Assembly: GCF_013367775.1 (NCBI RefSeq)
Contig: NZ_CP055157.1
Location: 806,001 to 870,000 of the forward strand
Length of the DNA: 64,000 nucleotides
From: Microbulbifer sp. YPW1
GTDB lineage: Bacteria > Pseudomonadota > Gammaproteobacteria > Pseudomonadales > Cellvibrionaceae
Direction: 5' to 3'
In this document: positions 18,787 through 27,198 of the stretch, piece by piece
Position numbering within the stretch: position 1 is the stretch's first letter
Layout of the letters: every line of letters begins with the position of its first letter
Notes under the pieces: generated by a model
What the model was told of the DNA's origin: nothing
Database searches by the model: none
Seen by the model: the letters and a program-made list of their open reading frames with translations, nothing else
Translations under genes and position numbers: made by a program

Positions 18787-19533
18787 TCAGATCGCCATAT
18801 CCACATTAATGCCCTCACCTTCCGCCAGGTGATCAATCGCCTTGCGGGAGGACTTGGAAAGCAGGGACTTCATCTCGAAGCGCGCGCGCTCCGGATCGCG
18901 ATCGCGAATGCCCAGATATACCGCGTAGTGTCCAGGCAGGGATGCCTGATACGCAGACTCCTTGGAACTACTGATACGGAACAGGCCCATCAGCGCGGTC
19001 TTGATGGATTCACCCAGGGACACCATGAACTCATTGTTGGTGCCGCGCAGGATCGCCATATGGAACTCGATATCGGTGAGAATCACCTGCTCGGTACCGG
19101 GCTCAGCGCCCTCCATGCCGCGGTAGGCCTCTTCGATCGCCGCAATCTGCTCATCGCTGGCACGTTTGGCCGCCAATGCCGCAGAGGTAGGCTCAATCAT
19201 CTCGCGCACTTCAAACAGCGCGCGCAGAAACTCCGCAGACGGCGTGGAATCAAAGCACCAGCGCAGCACATCGGAGTCAAACATGTTCCAGAATTCACGG
19301 GGACGCACACGGGTGCCGAGCTTCGGGCGCGACTCGATCAGGCCCTTGGCACTCAGGATCTTGAACGCCTCACGCAGGGCGGTCCGGGACACATTCAGCT
19401 CTTCGCCGATAGTGGCCTCATTGGGAATATACTCACCCGGCTCGTAGTAACCGCTGACAATGCGGGTACCCAGCTCATAGGCGACCCAGGCGTGCACGCT
19501 GCGCGGCCTGTTCTCCCTGACTTGTTTAACCAT
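18787..19533 (-). CDS. GntR-family (FadR/FCD subfamily) regulator of the arabinan locus
   Basis: Predicted DNA-binding regulator, 248 residues. An N-terminal winged helix occupies about residues 12-80, with the GntR signature P(N)EATIGEELNVSRTALREAFKIL and the SRPKLGTRV wing. The C-terminal FCD helical domain runs from about 100 to 230; its metal/ligand residues are plausible in EFHMAILRGTNN and the later GHY histidine. FCD regulators usually bind a sugar acid, so arabonate or keto-deoxyarabonate is a reasonable effector. Its position between the catabolic genes and the symporter operon, and shared AT-rich motifs before four transcription units, suggest local control. The effector and operator are inferred. 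Confidence 0.88.
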   Translation of the reverse strand: MVKQVRENRPRSVHAWVAYELGTRIVSGYYEPGEYIPNEATIGEELNVSRTALREAFKILSAKGLIESRPKLGTRVRPREFWNMFDSDVLRWCFDSTPSAEFLRALFEVREMIEPTSAALAAKRASDEQIAAIEEAYRGMEGAEPGTEQVILTDIEFHMAILRGTNNEFMVSLGESIKTALMGLFRISSSKESAYQASLPGHYAVYLGIRDRDPERARFEMKSLLSKSSRKAIDHLAEGEGINVDMAI

Positions 19534-20010
19534 AATTGACTACCTAGCTTCAGCTGCCTTCAGCACCTGTTATATGACCTGCACGCCCGCTTTCCGCCAA
19601 ATAAACGGAAAACACCCGAAAATAGGGGCGGGGCGGCGGTACCCGCGTCTATCACACAATTTGACTTACATTATGACAAATAGCGGCTGCGGCTTCACTA
19701 CCGCCGGGAAACACCCGCTATACGGCAGTGGTGATGTTTTTTTATACACTTCCCTGTACAAAAGTGCTAAAAATGCCACAAATACTGTGAAGGGACGTCG
19801 GCACCGGTCTTGAGCCCCCGCGATCGGGTGCTGAACACACTGTACAGAAATCGACGCTCAACCCGTGCAATTTACGCCTAATTCGCCACAGATAAAAGCG
19901 ATCCGTGCACATAGGCCGCTTTGACATTGATACTACAATAATATATATATCGCTTCTGCACCAAACAATAATAAGCGGTGCGGTGATAAAAGCGATAAGA
20001 GAGAAATAAA
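19534..20010. other. Intergenic region between GntR and symporter genes
   Basis: This stretch is AT-richer than its surroundings. It contains the strong symporter promoter described separately and presumably the GntR promoter, which I could not place with confidence. No convincing coding sequence is seen; short frames here lack ribosome sites. Confidence 0.6.
19921..19949 (+). promoter_or_regulatory. Promoter with embedded operator for symporter-GH43 operon
   Basis: A consensus -35 TTGACA (19921-19926), a 17 bp spacer and TATATA (19944-19949) face the symporter gene about 60 bp ahead. The imperfect dyad TTGATACTACAA fills positions 19927-19938 of the spacer. Its ATACTAC core is also found in the arabinanase promoter, which fits repression by the adjacent GntR protein. 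Confidence 0.5.
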
Positions 20011-21396
20011 ATGCAGAACTCGAACAAGCTGTCGGTATTCGAGAAAGTCGGCTTTGGTGCCGGCGATATGGCTGTCAACGTGATGATCGCAGCCATGTTT
20101 TACTTCATGCAGTACTTCTACACGGATATTTTCGGCCTTAAGCCGGTACACGTAGGTACGCTGTTCCTCGCCGCCCGTTTTGTGGACGCCTTCAGTGACC
20201 CGCTGATGGGCCTGCTCACCGACAAATTCAAAGGCCGCTACGGCCGCTTCCGCCCCTATTTCCTGTACCTGTCGATCCCCTACGGTTTCGCGGTCTTCCT
20301 GCTGTTTACCACCCCCGATTTCAGTTACAACGCCAAACTGGTGTGGGCATACGTCACCTACCTGTTTGCCACCCTGATGTTCACCGGCGTCGCCATTCCG
20401 TATATCTCCTACATCGGCGTGCTCACCAATGACCCGCAGGAGCGCCTGTCGGCGAACGGCTATCGCATGTTCTTCGCCAAGATTGCCAATGTGGTGATCG
20501 TCGCTTCGGTACCGGTGCTGGCACAGTGGTGGGGCGATGGCAGCTCGGCCAAGGGCTACCAGCTGGCCATGGGCTTTATGTCCCTGGTGGGTGTCGGCCT
20601 GCTGATGCTGTGCTTCTTCACCACCCGCGAGCGCGTCGAGCACGTAGTGGACCGCAAGCCCCTGGGTGATCAGTTCAAACTGCTGATGAAGAACGACCAG
20701 TGGCTGGTACTGGCCGGTGCCTGCATGCTCGGTACCATCGGCTACGCACTGCGCGGCGGTGTGGCCTTCTACTACGCGATCTACTACCTCGGCGGCAACG
20801 AAGCGCTGGCGGCCCAGTTCACCAGTGCCGGCATCGCCGCTTCCATCGTCTCCATGGTGGCGTCCACCTGGATCACCAAGCGCTTCTGTAAAATCAAGCT
20901 GTTCAGCTGGTCACAGATGCTGGTGGGTGTCATCAGCGTGCTCATGTTCTTTGCGGTCTCCCCCGGGGATATCGCCGTCGCCTTTGTGCTCTATATCATT
21001 CTCTCGTTCGTCGTCGACCTGCACGCGCCGGTATTCTGGTCCGCCATCGCCGAGGCGGTGGACTACGGCCACACCAAGACCGGCAAGCGCGTTTCCGGCC
21101 TGGCATTCGGCGGCATCTCCTTTTGCCAGAAGGCGGGTTCCGGTATCGCCGGCTTCCTCACTGGCCTGCTGCTGACCTACTTCAACTACCAGGCGGGTGA
21201 AACCCAGAGCGAATTCACCCTCACCGGTATCGCACTGATGCTGACCGTGATCCCGGGCCTGTTCCACTTCCTGCTGGGCCTGCTGATGAAAAAGTACATC
21301 ATCACCGATGACTATTATCACCAGCTGAAGCGCGGCGACGTTTCTCAGGATCCCGACGAGACCGAGGGCACCGCCCTGAATCCGTCCGCCACCTGA
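20011..21396 (+). CDS. GPH-family (MelB-like) sugar:cation symporter
   Basis: Inner-membrane symporter of the glycoside-pentoside-hexuronide family, 461 residues, about 12 membrane helices. The early GFGAGDMAVN motif and DAFSDPLMGLLTDKFKGRYGRFRPY, with paired acidic residues and the cytoplasmic loop basic cluster, are GPH hallmarks. It is followed after 38 bp by a cytoplasmic GH43 enzyme, so the likely substrates are short arabino-oligosaccharides that are hydrolysed after import. This complements the ABC importer, which should take up the free sugar. Confidence 0.88.
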   Translation: MQNSNKLSVFEKVGFGAGDMAVNVMIAAMFYFMQYFYTDIFGLKPVHVGTLFLAARFVDAFSDPLMGLLTDKFKGRYGRFRPYFLYLSIPYGFAVFLLFTTPDFSYNAKLVWAYVTYLFATLMFTGVAIPYISYIGVLTNDPQERLSANGYRMFFAKIANVVIVASVPVLAQWWGDGSSAKGYQLAMGFMSLVGVGLLMLCFFTTRERVEHVVDRKPLGDQFKLLMKNDQWLVLAGACMLGTIGYALRGGVAFYYAIYYLGGNEALAAQFTSAGIAASIVSMVASTWITKRFCKIKLFSWSQMLVGVISVLMFFAVSPGDIAVAFVLYIILSFVVDLHAPVFWSAIAEAVDYGHTKTGKRVSGLAFGGISFCQKAGSGIAGFLTGLLLTYFNYQAGETQSEFTLTGIALMLTVIPGLFHFLLGLLMKKYIITDDYYHQLKRGDVSQDPDETEGTALNPSAT

Positions 21397-21434
21397 TTGC
21401 CACTTTTAAACTCGAGCTGTAACCGGAGTTAACC

Positions 21435-22412
21435 GTGATTCCAGAAAAAACCGCAGAACCCCTAGTAAAGCCGCTGATCGAACAGCGTGCCGACCCGTTT
21501 ATCTACAAGCACAGCGATGGCTTTTACTACTTTATCGCTTCGGTCCCCGAGTACGACCGTCTCGAACTGCGTCGCGCAGAGACCATCGCCGGCCTCAAAG
21601 ATGCGGAAAAAATCACCGTGTGGACCAAGCCGGATACCGGCGCTTACTCGGACCTGATCTGGGCCCCCGAGATTCACCACGTACATATCGAAGGTCAGGA
21701 ACCGACCTGGGCAATTTATTTTGCCGCAGCGCCGTCCCGTGAAATCAAACACGACCTGTTCCAGCACCGCATGTACGCCCTGGCCACCACCGACAGCGAC
21801 CCAATGCAGGCAGAGTGGTCACTGTCACAGGTGGATTCCGGCATCGACACCTTCTGCCTCGACGCCACCGTATTCGAGCACAAGGGCAAGCACTACTACC
21901 TGTGGGCACAGAAGGGCCCGGGCATTGCCGGCAACTCCAACCTGTACATTGCAGAAATGGACACCCCGACGTCCATCGTCGGCGAGCCGGTGCTGCTGAC
22001 CAAGCCGGAATACGACTGGGAAGTGATCGGCTTCCTGGTGAACGAAGGCCCGGCGGTAATCAAGAAAAACGGCCGGATCTTTATCGGCTACTCCGCCAGC
22101 GCCACCAACCACAACTACTGTATGGGTCTGTTGTGGGCAGACGAAAACGCCGATGTACTGGATCCGGCGAGCTGGGAAAAATCTCCCAAGCCGGTACTGG
22201 AAAGCTGCTACGAGCGCGGTATCTACGGTCCGGGACACAACAGCTTCACCGTTTCCGAGGACGGCAGTGAAGATATCCTGGTTTTCCACGCGCGCACCTA
22301 CACCGAGATCGTTGGCGATCCCCTGTGGGACCCCAACCGTCACACCTTCGTGAAAGTCATTCGCTGGAATGAAGAAGGCTTCCCGGAATTCGGTAAATCG
22401 TCCGAGCCGTGA
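21435..22412 (+). CDS. Cytoplasmic GH43 exo-alpha-L-arabinofuranosidase-like enzyme (GH43_26 type)
   Basis: Predicted intracellular arabinosidase, 325 residues. No signal peptide or lipobox is present: the propeller begins almost at the N-terminus. Catalytic candidates are Asp20 (RADP), Asp143 (CLDA) and Glu204 (NEGP). It is a clear paralogue of the lipoprotein at 985-2025, sharing VPEYDR(I/L)ELRRA, WAPEIH and the GPGHNSFTV tail, but located in a different compartment. Its operon partner is the GPH symporter, implying hydrolysis of imported arabinobiose or -triose to arabinose. Confidence 0.88.
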   Translation: MIPEKTAEPLVKPLIEQRADPFIYKHSDGFYYFIASVPEYDRLELRRAETIAGLKDAEKITVWTKPDTGAYSDLIWAPEIHHVHIEGQEPTWAIYFAAAPSREIKHDLFQHRMYALATTDSDPMQAEWSLSQVDSGIDTFCLDATVFEHKGKHYYLWAQKGPGIAGNSNLYIAEMDTPTSIVGEPVLLTKPEYDWEVIGFLVNEGPAVIKKNGRIFIGYSASATNHNYCMGLLWADENADVLDPASWEKSPKPVLESCYERGIYGPGHNSFTVSEDGSEDILVFHARTYTEIVGDPLWDPNRHTFVKVIRWNEEGFPEFGKSSEP

Positions 22413-22452
22413 AAACAGTTTCCCCGCATTATCGTCTCACAGCATGATGACT

Positions 22453-22476
22453 GGCGGCCTTCGGGCCGCCTTTTTT
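22453..22476 (+). terminator. Terminator with TTCG tetraloop
   Basis: Stem GGCGGCC / GGCCGCC closed by a TTCG tetraloop and followed by six T residues, 40 bp after the GH43 stop. It ends the symporter-GH43 operon. Confidence 0.95.
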
Positions 22477-22657
22477 ATGGGTGAAACCTTTGGCAGGTTT
22501 GCCGACAGAGTCATTCCCCGCGGCCCCGGCAGCAAAAACCACATCCCTGCTCTCACTTCCCCGGCAACCGCTATTTCGCAAGCCTTGTTTTACGATTGCC
22601 GATAGCAGTAGGCTTTGACTTTGAATTTGCCTTCACATCCCAGCCCAGGAGCTGTCA

Positions 22658-23479
22658 GTGGAAATCTCCGCGCTCTACCATTTTCCGGTCAAATCCCTGC
22701 AGGGACACAAGTGTAAATCCCTCCCCCTGGACCGTTTCGGCGCGTCCAATGATCGTCGCTGGATGCTGGTGGATGATGACAACCAGTTCGTGACCCAGCG
22801 CCGCCTGCGCGCAATGGCGCAACTCAAAGCCACCGCAATCCCGCAAGGGGTGCGCCTGGAAAATGCCGAGGGAGAGCGCATCGAAATCCACCAGCCCGGC
22901 CCGGAAGCTGCACTCAGGACAGTGCGCGTGTGGCGCGATGATGTCAGCGCCCGCGACGCCGGCGACAGCGCCGCACACTGGCTGAGTGAGCAATTGCAGA
23001 CCCCGTTACGCCTAGTGGCCATGGGCGAGGAATTCAGCCGACCATTGGAAGCACCGCGCGCCGATCGCCAGGTGGGCTTTGCCGATGCGGCGCCGCTGCT
23101 GGTCATCAGCCAGGCCTCCCTCGATGACCTTAACAGTCGCCTTGCCGAGCCCGTATCCATGCTGCGCTTTCGCCCCAACCTGGTGGTGAGCGGCTGCGAG
23201 CCCTTTGCGGAGGATCACTGGAAAACCCTGACCATCCACACCCACGATGGCTCCGTGGTCTTCGACTGCACTCACCCCTGTGCACGCTGCGGAATTCCCG
23301 GGCTGCACCCGTTTACCGGGCGCGCGCAAAAAGAGCCGCTGCGCACCCTCGCCAGCTACCGTCGCTGGGAAGACGGCCAGATCTACTTTGGCATGAACCT
23401 GGCCCCGGCCACTGCTGGCACCATTGGAGACAACAATCCGGTCACCATACACTTGGGAGATCGGGTAGAAATCAGCTGA
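22658..23479 (+). CDS. MOSC-domain protein, YcbX-like
   Basis: Predicted molybdenum-cofactor-sulfurase-like (MOSC) protein, 273 residues. The N-terminal MOSC beta-barrel starts at once (LYHFPVKSLQG, about 1-115), followed by the MOSC core with FRPNLVVSG and the CTHPCARCGIP cysteine cluster around residue 210. E. coli YcbX works with molybdenum cofactor to detoxify N-hydroxylated bases. This protein lacks YcbX's C-terminal ferredoxin domain, so it would need a separate electron donor. The start is a GTG at 22658 with AGGAG 6 bp upstream. Confidence 0.85.
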   Translation: MEISALYHFPVKSLQGHKCKSLPLDRFGASNDRRWMLVDDDNQFVTQRRLRAMAQLKATAIPQGVRLENAEGERIEIHQPGPEAALRTVRVWRDDVSARDAGDSAAHWLSEQLQTPLRLVAMGEEFSRPLEAPRADRQVGFADAAPLLVISQASLDDLNSRLAEPVSMLRFRPNLVVSGCEPFAEDHWKTLTIHTHDGSVVFDCTHPCARCGIPGLHPFTGRAQKEPLRTLASYRRWEDGQIYFGMNLAPATAGTIGDNNPVTIHLGDRVEIS

Positions 23480-23499
23480 ATCGACGGAAGGAAACTACC

Positions 23500-24468
23500 A
23501 TGAGCATTACCCGCGACTGCGCACAGTTGCTGGAAGCAGGCAGCATTTATCACGTGCACTACGGTGACCGGCTTGCCAACCATCTGCCCATGGTACTGAT
23601 TGCCCTCGACAGCATGCGCGCTACACCAGCGCAACTGGCGCACGCCTTCGACCGCAGTACACCACACCTGCAACCGCGCCCCGGCAGCCCGGTGCAAGAA
23701 GTGGAAGACATCACGCACTGCCGCAATCGCGAGGACCTGTTTGCCAGCGCCCTGCACTACTATGAGCAACAGCTAAGGCAACTGGGCATCGCCCGGTGTC
23801 TGCAACAGGAATTACCCAGGCTTCTCCCCTCCATCGCCACCGCCGCTTTCCACGGCCTGATTCGCACGGCTTACGGTATCGACGCCCGCCACCTGGAAGA
23901 AATAGCCATGGGCCTCGCCTACTGGAACCTCGATTACCACGAGCTGGCCAGTAGCAACAAACAGATTCCCCGGTCCGCCGCAGAGGTTATTTCCCTGGTC
24001 ACGGAGAAATACCCGGATATCCCCCTCGCGCCCGGCAATATCGCCGACCACATGCACTCGGTTACCGGCCAACCGGGCTGGATGGATACCCCGATCCAGC
24101 CGGAGCTACTGGGACTGGAAAATGTTGCGGAAGTGGCGATCCACGCCTATCTGGGAACCCGCGATTTCACCCTGCTACACGGTGTCACCGGCTGTCATGC
24201 CCTGCGACTGATCCTGCCGTATTGCACGGACAGGGAAGCCGCCCTGCGCTATTTCTGGCAGGGGCTGGTGATTGCCTACCTGAGTACCGGGCCCAAAGTT
24301 ATCCGGCCATTCGAAGCGAAAGAGCAGGAAGATATTCCGCAGCAGCAGGCGAAAATCATGCAAAAGGCGCTGCACAGCGACGATGATCATGTGATCAAGC
24401 TTGCCTACAGCGCGCTGGAAGAATTTCACTATTACGGCAACAAGGATTACCTGGAAGTTTTCAGTTAA
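23500..24468 (+). CDS. Questin oxidase-like protein (DUF4243 family)
   Basis: A 322-residue soluble protein resembling the questin oxidase/AflY group, which catalyses Baeyer-Villiger-type ring opening in fungal polyketide pathways; many bacterial relatives have no known function. Visible family features are the early IYHVHYGDRLANHLPM segment, AAFHGLIRTAYGI and the HGVTGCHALR motif with conserved histidines. It starts 20 bp after the MOSC gene and is probably co-transcribed with it. Its stop codon overlaps that of the convergent urtE gene by four bases. No natural substrate can be deduced here. Confidence 0.7.
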   Translation: MSITRDCAQLLEAGSIYHVHYGDRLANHLPMVLIALDSMRATPAQLAHAFDRSTPHLQPRPGSPVQEVEDITHCRNREDLFASALHYYEQQLRQLGIARCLQQELPRLLPSIATAAFHGLIRTAYGIDARHLEEIAMGLAYWNLDYHELASSNKQIPRSAAEVISLVTEKYPDIPLAPGNIADHMHSVTGQPGWMDTPIQPELLGLENVAEVAIHAYLGTRDFTLLHGVTGCHALRLILPYCTDREAALRYFWQGLVIAYLSTGPKVIRPFEAKEQEDIPQQQAKIMQKALHSDDDHVIKLAYSALEEFHYYGNKDYLEVFS

Positions 24469-25160
24469 ACCGCCAGATACTGTCGGATCAGCCCGTCATC
24501 CAGGTTCGCCATTTTATCCGCGGCCACCACGGATCCTTTCTGCATCAGCCGGAACTCCTTGCCCACCCTGCGCGCAAATCCGAGTTTCTGCTCCACCAGA
24601 ATGACCGTCAGCCCGTCTTCTTCATTCAGTTGCGTCACCACATCGCCGATCTGGCGCACGATATTCGGCTGAATGCCTTCATTGGGCTCGTCCAGAATCA
24701 GCACCTTCGGATCGATCACCAGTGCGCGACCGATGGCCAGCTGCTGTTGCTGCCCCCCGGACAGGTCCCCGCCGCGACGATGCAACATGTCCTTCAACAC
24801 CGGAAACAACTCGAAAATCCGCTCGGGGATTTTCTTCAGCCCATCGCCCCGTGCCGGCAGCCCGATCTGCAGGTTTTCCTCCACCGTCAGCAACGGAAAA
24901 ATATCCCGCCCTTGGGGGACGTAACCAATCCCCATTTTCGCCCGCGCCTGGGCCGGGCTTCCCTCAATGGGTTTGTCCTGATAAAGGATGCGCCCATCAC
25001 TGGCCGGCAGTAATCCCATCAGGCATTTGAGCAACGTGGTCTTGCCCGCACCGTTGCGTCCCATGATGCAGGTACAGGACCCTTGTGCCACCTCCAGATC
25101 CAGGTCCCACAGAATCTGGGTGCCGCCGTATTTCTGGTTCAACTTCTCGATCCGGATCAT
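24465..25160 (-). CDS. urtE: Urea ABC transporter ATP-binding protein UrtE
   Basis: Second ATPase of the urea importer, 231 residues. Walker A is GRNGAGKTT, the signature LSGGQQQQLAIGRAL and Walker B VLILDEPNEGIQPNIV; that last stretch is typical of UrtE among branched-chain-amino-acid-type ATPases. It overlaps urtD by four bases (ATGA) and is the last gene of the urt operon. Confidence 0.93.
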   Translation of the reverse strand: MIRIEKLNQKYGGTQILWDLDLEVAQGSCTCIMGRNGAGKTTLLKCLMGLLPASDGRILYQDKPIEGSPAQARAKMGIGYVPQGRDIFPLLTVEENLQIGLPARGDGLKKIPERIFELFPVLKDMLHRRGGDLSGGQQQQLAIGRALVIDPKVLILDEPNEGIQPNIVRQIGDVVTQLNEEDGLTVILVEQKLGFARRVGKEFRLMQKGSVVAADKMANLDDGLIRQYLAV

Positions 25161-26002
25161 GCTTCCTCCCCCAGATATACCTCGATCACATCCGGATTAC
25201 TCTGCACCTGATCCATGGTCCCCTCCGCCAGTACCGATCCCTGGTGCAGCACCGTCACAGTGCGCGCAATGCTGCGAACAAACTCCATATCGTGCTCCAC
25301 CACAATCACCGTGTGCTTGCCGGCGAGAGAGGTCAGCAGCTCCGCGGTGCGCTCTGCTTCCTCCGCGGTCATCCCGGCTACCGGCTCATCGATCAGCAAC
25401 AGGCGCGGCTCGGCGGCCAGCAACATGCCGATCTCCAGCCACTGTTTCTGTCCGTGGGAAAGCGCTCCGGCCAGCTGGAAGCGGGCGTTTTGCAGGCCGA
25501 TGATCTTCAGCACCTCATCAATCCGGTCGCTCTCACTACTCGTCAGATTTGCGGTCAGGGCACTCCACACGCCCTTACTGCCCTGCAGCGACAGCTCCAG
25601 GTTGTGAAACACCGTATGCGCTTCGAATACCGTGGGTTTCTGGAACTTGCGCCCGATACCCAGCTGCGCGATCTCCGCCTCATCGTGGGCCAGCAGATCG
25701 ATATTCTGGCCGAACCAGGCGCTGCCACTGTCGCACTGGGTCTTGCCGGTAATCACATCCATCAGCGTGGTTTTACCGGCGCCATTGGCGCCAATCAGGC
25801 AACGCAGCTCGCCGTCATTCACGTATAAATTGAGATCGTTCAGCGCCTTGAACCCATCGAAGCTGACATTCAAACCCTCCAGGTACAGGATCACCTGCTT
25901 GGACACATCCGGTGAACGCTTGCGCGGCACCAGAAATGGCCAGGTGGTATCCCGGCGCAACAGTTCCCGTGCCTGTCCGGCAAATTGATTCAGATTACTC
26001 AT
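25157..26002 (-). CDS. urtD: Urea ABC transporter ATP-binding protein UrtD
   Basis: First ATPase of the urea importer, 281 residues. An N-terminal extension of about 35 residues precedes the LivG-like domain with Walker A GANGAGKTT, signature LSHGQKQWLEIGMLL and Walker B LLLIDEPVAGM. The SHGQKQ form of the signature is characteristic of UrtD. It overlaps urtC and urtE by four bases each, consistent with strict co-translation. Confidence 0.93.
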   Translation of the reverse strand: MSNLNQFAGQARELLRRDTTWPFLVPRKRSPDVSKQVILYLEGLNVSFDGFKALNDLNLYVNDGELRCLIGANGAGKTTLMDVITGKTQCDSGSAWFGQNIDLLAHDEAEIAQLGIGRKFQKPTVFEAHTVFHNLELSLQGSKGVWSALTANLTSSESDRIDEVLKIIGLQNARFQLAGALSHGQKQWLEIGMLLAAEPRLLLIDEPVAGMTAEEAERTAELLTSLAGKHTVIVVEHDMEFVRSIARTVTVLHQGSVLAEGTMDQVQSNPDVIEVYLGEEA

Positions 26003-27198
26003 GCATTGACCTCCCGGGTACCCACACTGCGGTCTGTGCCGGCATCCTCTTTGCGGCGCGTTGCTTGCGCGGACTCATCACTACGACCAAAACGCTGCAA
26101 GAGGCCTGCCAGCCCCTGGGGCAGGTACACGGTGACGATCACAAACAATGCCCCAAGGGCAAACAACCAGCCGTCCGGCATGATCGCGGTAAAGCGGGTC
26201 TTGGCGTAATTCACCAGCAGCGCACCGACAATTGCCCCGTAGAGGGTGCCGCGACCACCCACCGCAACCCACACCACCACTTCGATGGAATTGAGGGGAG
26301 AAAACTCACCGGGATTGATGATGCCCACCTGCGGAACGTACAGCATGCCCGCCACCGCGGCGATCAGCGCGGAGTAGACAAACAGCCAGACTTTATAGCG
26401 CTCGGTGCGATAACCGAGAAAACGCGCTCGCGCCTCGGCATCCCTTACCGCGACAATCACCCGACCGAAACGCGATTGCACAATGGCGCGACTGGTAATA
26501 AACGCAATCACCAGCAGTAATGTTGTCACCAGCAACAGGGCTACGCGGGTCGCGTCTGCCTGCAGGTCAAAACCGAGAATATCCTTGAAATCGGTGAGCC
26601 CGTTGTTGCCGCCGAAACCCATCTCATTGCGGAAAAAGGCCAGCATCAGGGCGTAGGTGAGCGCCTGGGTCATGATCGACAGGTAAACACCGGTCACCCG
26701 GGAGCGAAACGCGAGCCAGCCAAACACAAACGCGAGCAAGCCGGGAATCGCCAGCGCCATCAGTACCGCAAACCAGAACTGATCCATGCCGAACCAGTAC
26801 CAGGGCAGCTCCTGCCAGTTGAGAAACACCATGAAATCCGGCAGGTCGGGATTGCCGTAAACGCCGCGATCACCGATCTGACGCATCAGGTACATGCCCA
26901 TGCCGTAACCGCCTAGGGCAAAAAAAGCCCCGTGCCCGAGGCTGAGTATGCCGCAATACCCCCAGATGATATCCACCGCCATGGCGAGTATGGCAAAGCA
27001 CAGGTATTTGCCCATCAGGGTAATGGTGTAGGTACTGACATAAAGCGGCGAGTCTGCCGGTAGTAACAGGTTGGCCGCCGACATGGCCAGGGTTGTTACC
27101 AGCAATACCCCCACCAGCAGTGAGGAGCCCTTGCCCGGCTGGCGCAACTCGGTAAGCACCCGCGTTATTTTTTCTACCAGATTGTTCATTGCACTCAT
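25999..27198 (-). CDS. urtC: Urea ABC transporter permease UrtC
   Basis: Inner-membrane permease, 399 residues with about ten hydrophobic segments and the family loop GYCGILSLGHGAFFALGGY. The start at 27198 is chosen because its ATG overlaps the urtB stop (ATGA) and matches the normal UrtC N-terminus. The last 35 residues are charged and cytoplasmic. It pairs with UrtB. Confidence 0.93.
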   Translation of the reverse strand: MSAMNNLVEKITRVLTELRQPGKGSSLLVGVLLVTTLAMSAANLLLPADSPLYVSTYTITLMGKYLCFAILAMAVDIIWGYCGILSLGHGAFFALGGYGMGMYLMRQIGDRGVYGNPDLPDFMVFLNWQELPWYWFGMDQFWFAVLMALAIPGLLAFVFGWLAFRSRVTGVYLSIMTQALTYALMLAFFRNEMGFGGNNGLTDFKDILGFDLQADATRVALLLVTTLLLVIAFITSRAIVQSRFGRVIVAVRDAEARARFLGYRTERYKVWLFVYSALIAAVAGMLYVPQVGIINPGEFSPLNSIEVVVWVAVGGRGTLYGAIVGALLVNYAKTRFTAIMPDGWLFALGALFVIVTVYLPQGLAGLLQRFGRSDESAQATRRKEDAGTDRSVGTREVNA

